From Cystobasidiopsis lactophilus (lineage: Eukaryota > Basidiomycota > Agaricostilbomycetes > Agaricostilbales > Chionosphaeraceae): a stretch of DNA of 64,000 nt. Below the pieces are notes generated by a model. The model was not told the DNA's origin and did not search any database. It saw only the letters and a program-made list of their open reading frames with translations. Each line of letters opens with the position of its first letter. Within the stretch, counting starts at the first letter, position 1. A program made the translations under genes and the position numbers. Location of the stretch: assembly GCA_001599975.1 (NCBI GenBank), contig BCIO01000007.1, positions 190,595 through 254,594 on the forward strand. The letters run 5' to 3'. Shown here in pieces: positions 59,503 to 64,000 of the stretch.

Positions 59503-59803
59503 CTCGTCTCTAACAGCACGCAGCAGCTCGGGGCTTATTGGCGCTGGGGCATGCAACAACACAAGGGCAATAAAGTTCGCGCAAGGTGGTTGGAGCACAG
59601 AGACCCTTGTTCCCCAGTGTGCCGGGGCTTTGGTGGCGCTTGCTGGAAATTTGGGTTGCTGTCGATGCAGGTTTGAGGATTGTAGTAGCTCAACGCAGCT
59701 GCCTGAGCCGGAGGGGCGGAGGCAGGGAGGGGGAGAAAGCTTCGCAAAAATTCCACCACTGCCAACCGACCCCACAAGACCATGTCCCCGAACGAATTCA
59801 ACA

Positions 59804-61407
59804 TCAGCTGTTGGCCGCCCGCCGCTTCTTTTTGGGCGCGGGAAAGACCAAGGGGATCTTGAGCTCGGCCATGGCGGCCTTTGCTTTCCCCCGCCGCACC
59901 ATATTGCCCTCGCTGTCCTCGACCAGGTTGGACGCCGCGCCGTCTCCCGGTGGGTAGGCGATCGTGCAGCCCAAGCTCTTGTCTGGGAGGCAAAGGATCA
60001 AGCTAAGTCGCGTATCATGGACTACGGTAGGTTTGGCACACTCACAAATCTCACGAATGCTGCAAAAATGGCTTCAGCCTACATCCCAGGACGTAATGGA
60101 GAAGCAACACTCACGCTTTGGGATTCATGTTCAGATCGTTCGCAATCTCTGACACCGACACCGAGAACTGGTCGAAGTGCAAGGCGATGACCAGCGCCTC
60201 GGCCCGCGCCTTGCTCTTCATGAAGTCCGTCAGCTTCTTTCTGTAAGACCAGCACAAGGTCAATGTCAATAAGGTCTTGGCATAAAGGGGAAGGGCGGCC
60301 TACACTTTGGGGTCCCTGGTAGCCTCGGTGAAGCGCTCCAACAAGATCGCCTTGCCTTGCGGCCTGATGCCGGCGAGCGACTTCTCGAGCATCCTAGAGT
60401 CCTTAGCCAGCGCGATGGTGAACAAGCAGTTGAGGTAGATGAGCAGTCGGAGCTTGTTCTTGGGCCGCTTCTTGAACGGGTGCTGGGTGTTGTTGAAGAG
60501 CTCTTGGAGGCGCTTGTTGACGAACTCGACGTGCCAGTTGGGGAGCATCTGCACCCGGTCTGCTTGGCTGGCGGCGTTCATCAGCTCGTCCGCTGGCATG
60601 TGGTCCAGCACGTTGTCCTCGGTCAGGTCGGACAGCTTGTACACCTCGGCTGCGTCGATGGCGGCCTTGTCTGCTGGAGGGTTCGGGTTGGCTAAGGCGT
60701 CCAACGCTTGCAGGTCCTCACTGGTGGGCATGGTAGCCAGATTGGCGGCCAAAGAAGCCATGAGCTCGGGCTGGTAAGACTGCAAGTCCTTGCCCTCGAC
60801 ATCGAGCTTGTTGCGCTCTTTGGCGCGGATGTTGCCCTTGACTTTTTTGGTGCCAAAGGCCATGCCTAAATCGGCTCTCTGGACGCTCATGGTGCCCGCA
60901 GCAGGAGCCTCGTTGGTGGCGGAAACGCCGTAGTGGGCTTTGAGGGCGGGTTGGACGATGTGCAGAGGGGCGGGCAGGAGCGTGGCTATCTTCAACCGCT
61001 TATCCACAACGGCCACCATGTACCTGATACTCTTTCATTAGCGCAAATAGCCAAAGGAATGACGCCGCCACACACTCGCAGCTGTAGCTTTTGTCCACCG
61101 TCGTCGGCTGCTCCAGCTCGTCCTCGCCGCTCAGCCTAGCGCCGACGTGGTTGTGCGACTGCCAATAAGCCTTCTTGTCCTCGCCCATGACCAAGGACGA
61201 CCGCTTCTTGCTGGCGCCGCCGCTTGAGTAAAGCTGGAACAAAGTCGACGTCGGCACTTCGAGCGCATTGGCCGACATCAGCAGCGCTTCCGGGCCAGCC
61301 TTGGGCGTCTCCTGCAGGGTGCAAGCGACCAGCGTAGGTGCAGTACTGCCACTGGCGCCAGACTCATGGCTTGTCTTGCGCTTCTTGGAAGGCAAGTCGA
61401 CCTGCAT
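59804..61407 (-). CDS. RNA polymerase I subunit RPA49
   Basis: Subunit of the RNA polymerase I core that helps initiation and elongation on rDNA. Start MQVDLPSKKRKTSHESGASG at 61407; N-terminal dimerisation part with ALLMSANALEVPTSTLFQLY and, after an intron, MVAVVDKRLKIATLLPAPLH and YGVSATNEAPAAGTMSVQR (LGxAFGTKKxK: GMAFGTKKVKGNIRAKE). The C-terminal tandem winged-helix part has WHVEFVNKRLQELFNNTQHP, KLRLLIYLNCLFTIALA and MKSKARAEALVIALHFDQFS, ending LVFPAPKKKRRAANS at 59804, a typical nuclear basic tail. About 430 residues, matching yeast Rpa49. Confidence 0.9.
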
Positions 61408-61486
61408 ATTTTTTTGGTGTTCGCAGACAAAACAAAATTTTGTGCGGAGTCATGTGGAATCAAGCAGCATGCAAGGTTTGGTAAAT

Positions 61487-63113
61487 TCAGCCTCTATAGC
61501 GTCTGGCTGTTGAGCTCTCATATAGCGTCAACAGCCGAACCCCAGCGAAGACCGAAAGGCAGCCAGCGATGAACAGCAGCACTTCCCTGGCGGTGGCGTA
61601 CTGTGCGTGCAAGTTCTTTCTATGAGAAAGGTCGACGGTCTCAAGGTAAGAACGAACGCACCCGAAAGTCCCCAAAGACGACGCTCGAGGCCACAATGGC
61701 GGCCAGGGTGAAGAAGACAAAGTTCGTCGGCACCACTTCCTGTAAGTCACTATCCTAAAATCCATTAGGCAGTAAAAGGGGAAGAAGAGACTTACCCTGC
61801 TGTCAAACCGTTGGAGGGCTTTGTTGAGGAAGTTGACTTGGAGAATGGCGGAGGAAATTAGCACGGCGAGGATGAAGTAGGTGACCGGTACGGTGAATCT
61901 GCAAGGCCGCAAATACTAATACTATCGAGCCCTGTATAACACGGCTAAAGAAGGACACCGCTTACACTTTTAGAAACATATCGGATAGAAAGCTGGAGAG
62001 CGCTTTCGTTGACAGAACGGTGTAGGAGCCTGGTGCCATTTCCCCTTTAGTTTCTCAATGGTGGAGAAAGAGCGAACGTCACACACCAGCCAACGCACAC
62101 AGCCCAATGTCGACAAGGATGAAGCGCTCGCCGTAGGGGCCACGAGAAAGAATGGCCAGGGCTCTACAAGCGACGTCACTCTCATCAAGCGCATCGCGCA
62201 CGAAGAAAAGGAGATGCACTTACAGTGCTGATGGCAGACTAAGACTAAGATATAGAATACAGGGCCATTTGCCTAAGAGGTAGAGAAAGCGGTCCGGGTC
62301 GAGCTGTTGTTAAGGATCAAGACGAAATGCCAGAAGGCATACAGGAGAGGACGTTACCAACCTGCTCTTGTCTAGAGGAAGAAGATGCCACGACTAGCAC
62401 AACTCCAAGCACAGCCAGGCCAACTCCCCACTGTAGGCGCATCGCCTTCACTCGGGACACCTCTCGATCATAGGAGAGCACACCACCTACTAGATCCTTT
62501 GCGGCGAACTTTTCTTTGAGCATGTAAGGCGCAATAAAGCAGTTGGCGATCAGCGCCACCACGCCCAACGGAGCGACCAGCGAAGCCGGCGCGAACCCGT
62601 AGCTGGTAAAGTTGCCCAGCTCGCCAATGGTCATCAAGCCGATGCCGGCCCACCACAGCTTATTGGTCAAGAACACTTTGCCTTCATGCGGGAAGGCGGG
62701 GGAGCTGGTCGCCTGGCCATTGGGAGGCGACTCGGACGAAGGGGACTAATTTAGAAGGATCAGCGCGTTCGTTCTTCTCTCAGCCTCTCGGTAGGAGCCA
62801 GGGACCCACATTAGCCTCTAGTAACGGTTCTCGCTCTCCATTTTCAGCTCGAGCGTGTAAATTGCTGCATTGAAAGCGACTAGCGTAAGCAAAAGCTGCC
62901 GCCTTCCACGACAAATGTAGCCGCACTTCTCGCTCTTGCTCCGAATCCGGGTATGCGCCAGCTTCTGGACGTTCAAAGCTAGGGCAATGACCAAGTTGCC
63001 GGCTGTTTGTCACTCCGAATCAGCCTCCTGCGACCTCTGCGGTGAGTCCTTTTGTGGCGCTCGCCTGTGCAGATGGCAACGCCCCAGCTTGAACTTTCGG
63101 TCAGATTTTGGCT
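61487..63113 (-). CDS. NIPA-like magnesium transporter (DUF803)
   Basis: Multi-helix Mg2+ transporter family. The first helix reads SSWGVAICTAGNLVIALALN with VQKLAHTRIRSKSE, spanning an intron (63003-63064) that seems to use a GC donor. A cytosolic loop with NGEREPLLEANSPSSESPP follows, then WWAGIGLMTIGELGNFTSYG, FAPASLVAPLGVVALIANCF, APYMLKEKFAAKDLVGG (the family's core), LAILSRGPYGERFILVDIGL, FTVPVTYFILAVLISSAILQ, VVPTNFVFFTLAAIVASSVV and VLLFIAGCLSVFAGVRLL, ending STARRYRG at 61487. Eight or nine helices in about ten exons. The true start lies slightly upstream and is unresolved. Confidence 0.82.
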
Positions 63114-63504
63114 AGGTAGCTTGACGGATCAGCCGACCCACAGAGTTCTGGCGTGACTGGTCATGGCATCTTGTCCGCCTGCATCGCTGTCTCGTCTGGA
63201 GAGAATGCAAGGCATCAAAAAGGCGAAAATTGCCCGCGCTCCCACGTGGTTACAAGGGCGATCTCTTTGGCGGCAATCTCGCCTCAGAACGCCACCAAAT
63301 ACAGCAGAGCGTTGCACCAGCTGTTCTCTGGGTTATCATATCCTCTTATGCCAAGCTCAAGCTCAAGATACCACAGGTTCATTGACACAGTATCCGATGT
63401 TTGAATTGCAGAGTACGGTGCCGTCGCCAACAGCCAAACCGGTGGGTGCAGACACAACCTCTCAGAGGATGCTCTTCAGCAGATCCTGGAGAGCTGTAGT
63501 TCTG
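63114..63504. other. Intergenic
   Basis: Promoter and possibly first exon of the NIPA-like gene; 3' flank of the monooxygenase. Nothing else supported. Confidence 0.45.
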
Positions 63505-64000
63505 CTAAGAAGCTGTGTTGCACAGTTTGAAAAGGGGACACGAACTGGTGCGGGAAGTGGGGTGGGCGACGGCAGCGGTCGCGGCGATCACGGCAGCAAG
63601 GCTGAGCGCTCGTCGACCAAAGAAAGCGAGGCTGGCGTAGACAGGCCAGAGAAGGGAGCCGCCTTCGAGGTCGAAGTCGCCGAACTTGGGAATCAGCGTC
63701 TCGAGCCAGTACGAAGAGGCGTATCCGGGGTAGGACGCGGTGTTGCGGCCCCACTCGTTCAGGTACCAGTTGGAGCAGCCGGCCTCCCACACCATGTCCT
63801 TGAGACCGATCTGGACTTTGGCGGCGTTGAGATCTTCGGCAATCGGCTTGACAGTGATTTTAGAGGCGCGGCCGGCCACCAGCGGGTCAATGAGGGCACG
63901 CCGAATGTACTCGCACTGGACCTCTGCCGTGTAAATTACCGAGTTGTGGGCCGGGAAAGAGTTGGGTCCAACTGTGCTCAGGAAGTGAGACCCCAAAGCA
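63505..64000 (-). CDS. Flavin monooxygenase / Baeyer-Villiger type, C-terminal part (5' end beyond window)
   Basis: Reading frame enters at 64000 and ends at 63505. The block GPNSFPAHNSVIYTAEVQCE followed by YIRRALIDPLVAGRASKIT, then VWEAGCSNWYLNEWGRNTAS and YPGYASSYW, is the C-terminal region of fungal FAD-dependent Baeyer-Villiger-like monooxygenases. The tail LWPVYASLAFFGRRALSLAA continues as a hydrophobic segment, so the enzyme is probably anchored in the ER or another membrane by its C-terminus. No introns in this part. The cofactor motifs are outside the window. Confidence 0.8.
   Translation of the reverse strand, partial: ALGSHFLSTVGPNSFPAHNSVIYTAEVQCEYIRRALIDPLVAGRASKITVKPIAEDLNAAKVQIGLKDMVWEAGCSNWYLNEWGRNTASYPGYASSYWLETLIPKFGDFDLEGGSLLWPVYASLAFFGRRALSLAAVIAATAAVAHPTSRTSSCPLFKLCNTAS

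Overview
This 64 kb window is nuclear DNA of a fungus, most likely a basidiomycete. Genes sit on both strands at roughly one per 2 kb. Almost all are split by very short introns (about 45-70 nt, mostly GT-AG). The families fit a filamentous or dimorphic fungus: an NLR-like hydrolase-STAND protein, an Sst2/FlbA-type RGS protein, Set2, RPA49, an HNH nuclease of the type common in mushrooms and yeasts of this phylum, and F-box-like proteins. Pucciniomycotina is a guess only. A few 'n' bases near 53.3-54.3 kb show this is draft sequence. I see no convincing transposon, retroelement, viral copy, CRISPR array, rRNA or tRNA.

Layout: 0-2.5 kb, 3' part of an NLR-like gene. 3.2-9.0 kb, a P/Q-rich single-pass membrane protein and two related genes of unknown function. 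9.6-11.9 kb, a DEP-DEP-RGS regulator of G-protein signalling. 13.5-17.1 kb, two tandem Mn superoxide dismutase genes; the upstream-lying, 17 kb copy is intact and the other is damaged at its 5' end. 17.2-20.8 kb, a PP1 inhibitor-2, a small RGG-like protein and a probable GPI-anchored protein. 21.4-27.0 kb, two tandem copies of a large unknown protein. 27.4-31.2 kb, a sulfite/dicarboxylate exporter and GTP cyclohydrolase II. 31.4-35.6 kb, two F-box-like genes, the second with a nonsense codon.

36.1-51.7 kb is a run of carbon-metabolism genes: Zn alcohol dehydrogenase and aldehyde dehydrogenase (divergent, 153 bp apart), a short-chain reductase and an Old Yellow Enzyme (divergent, 178 bp apart), a succinate-semialdehyde-type dehydrogenase, a mitochondrial 3-oxoacid CoA-transferase, an Ayr1-like reductase and a sugar-type MFS transporter. 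Together they could take up a substrate and oxidise alcohols or aldehydes to acids, then activate keto acids as CoA esters. Co-regulation is an inference from layout only.

52-64 kb holds housekeeping genes: a secreted or ER protein (EMC10-like candidate), an HNH nuclease, urate oxidase, the histone H3K36 methyltransferase Set2, the Pol I subunit RPA49, a NIPA-type Mg2+ transporter and the 3' end of a flavin monooxygenase with a C-terminal membrane anchor. Exon borders below were worked out by eye; many starts are uncertain.
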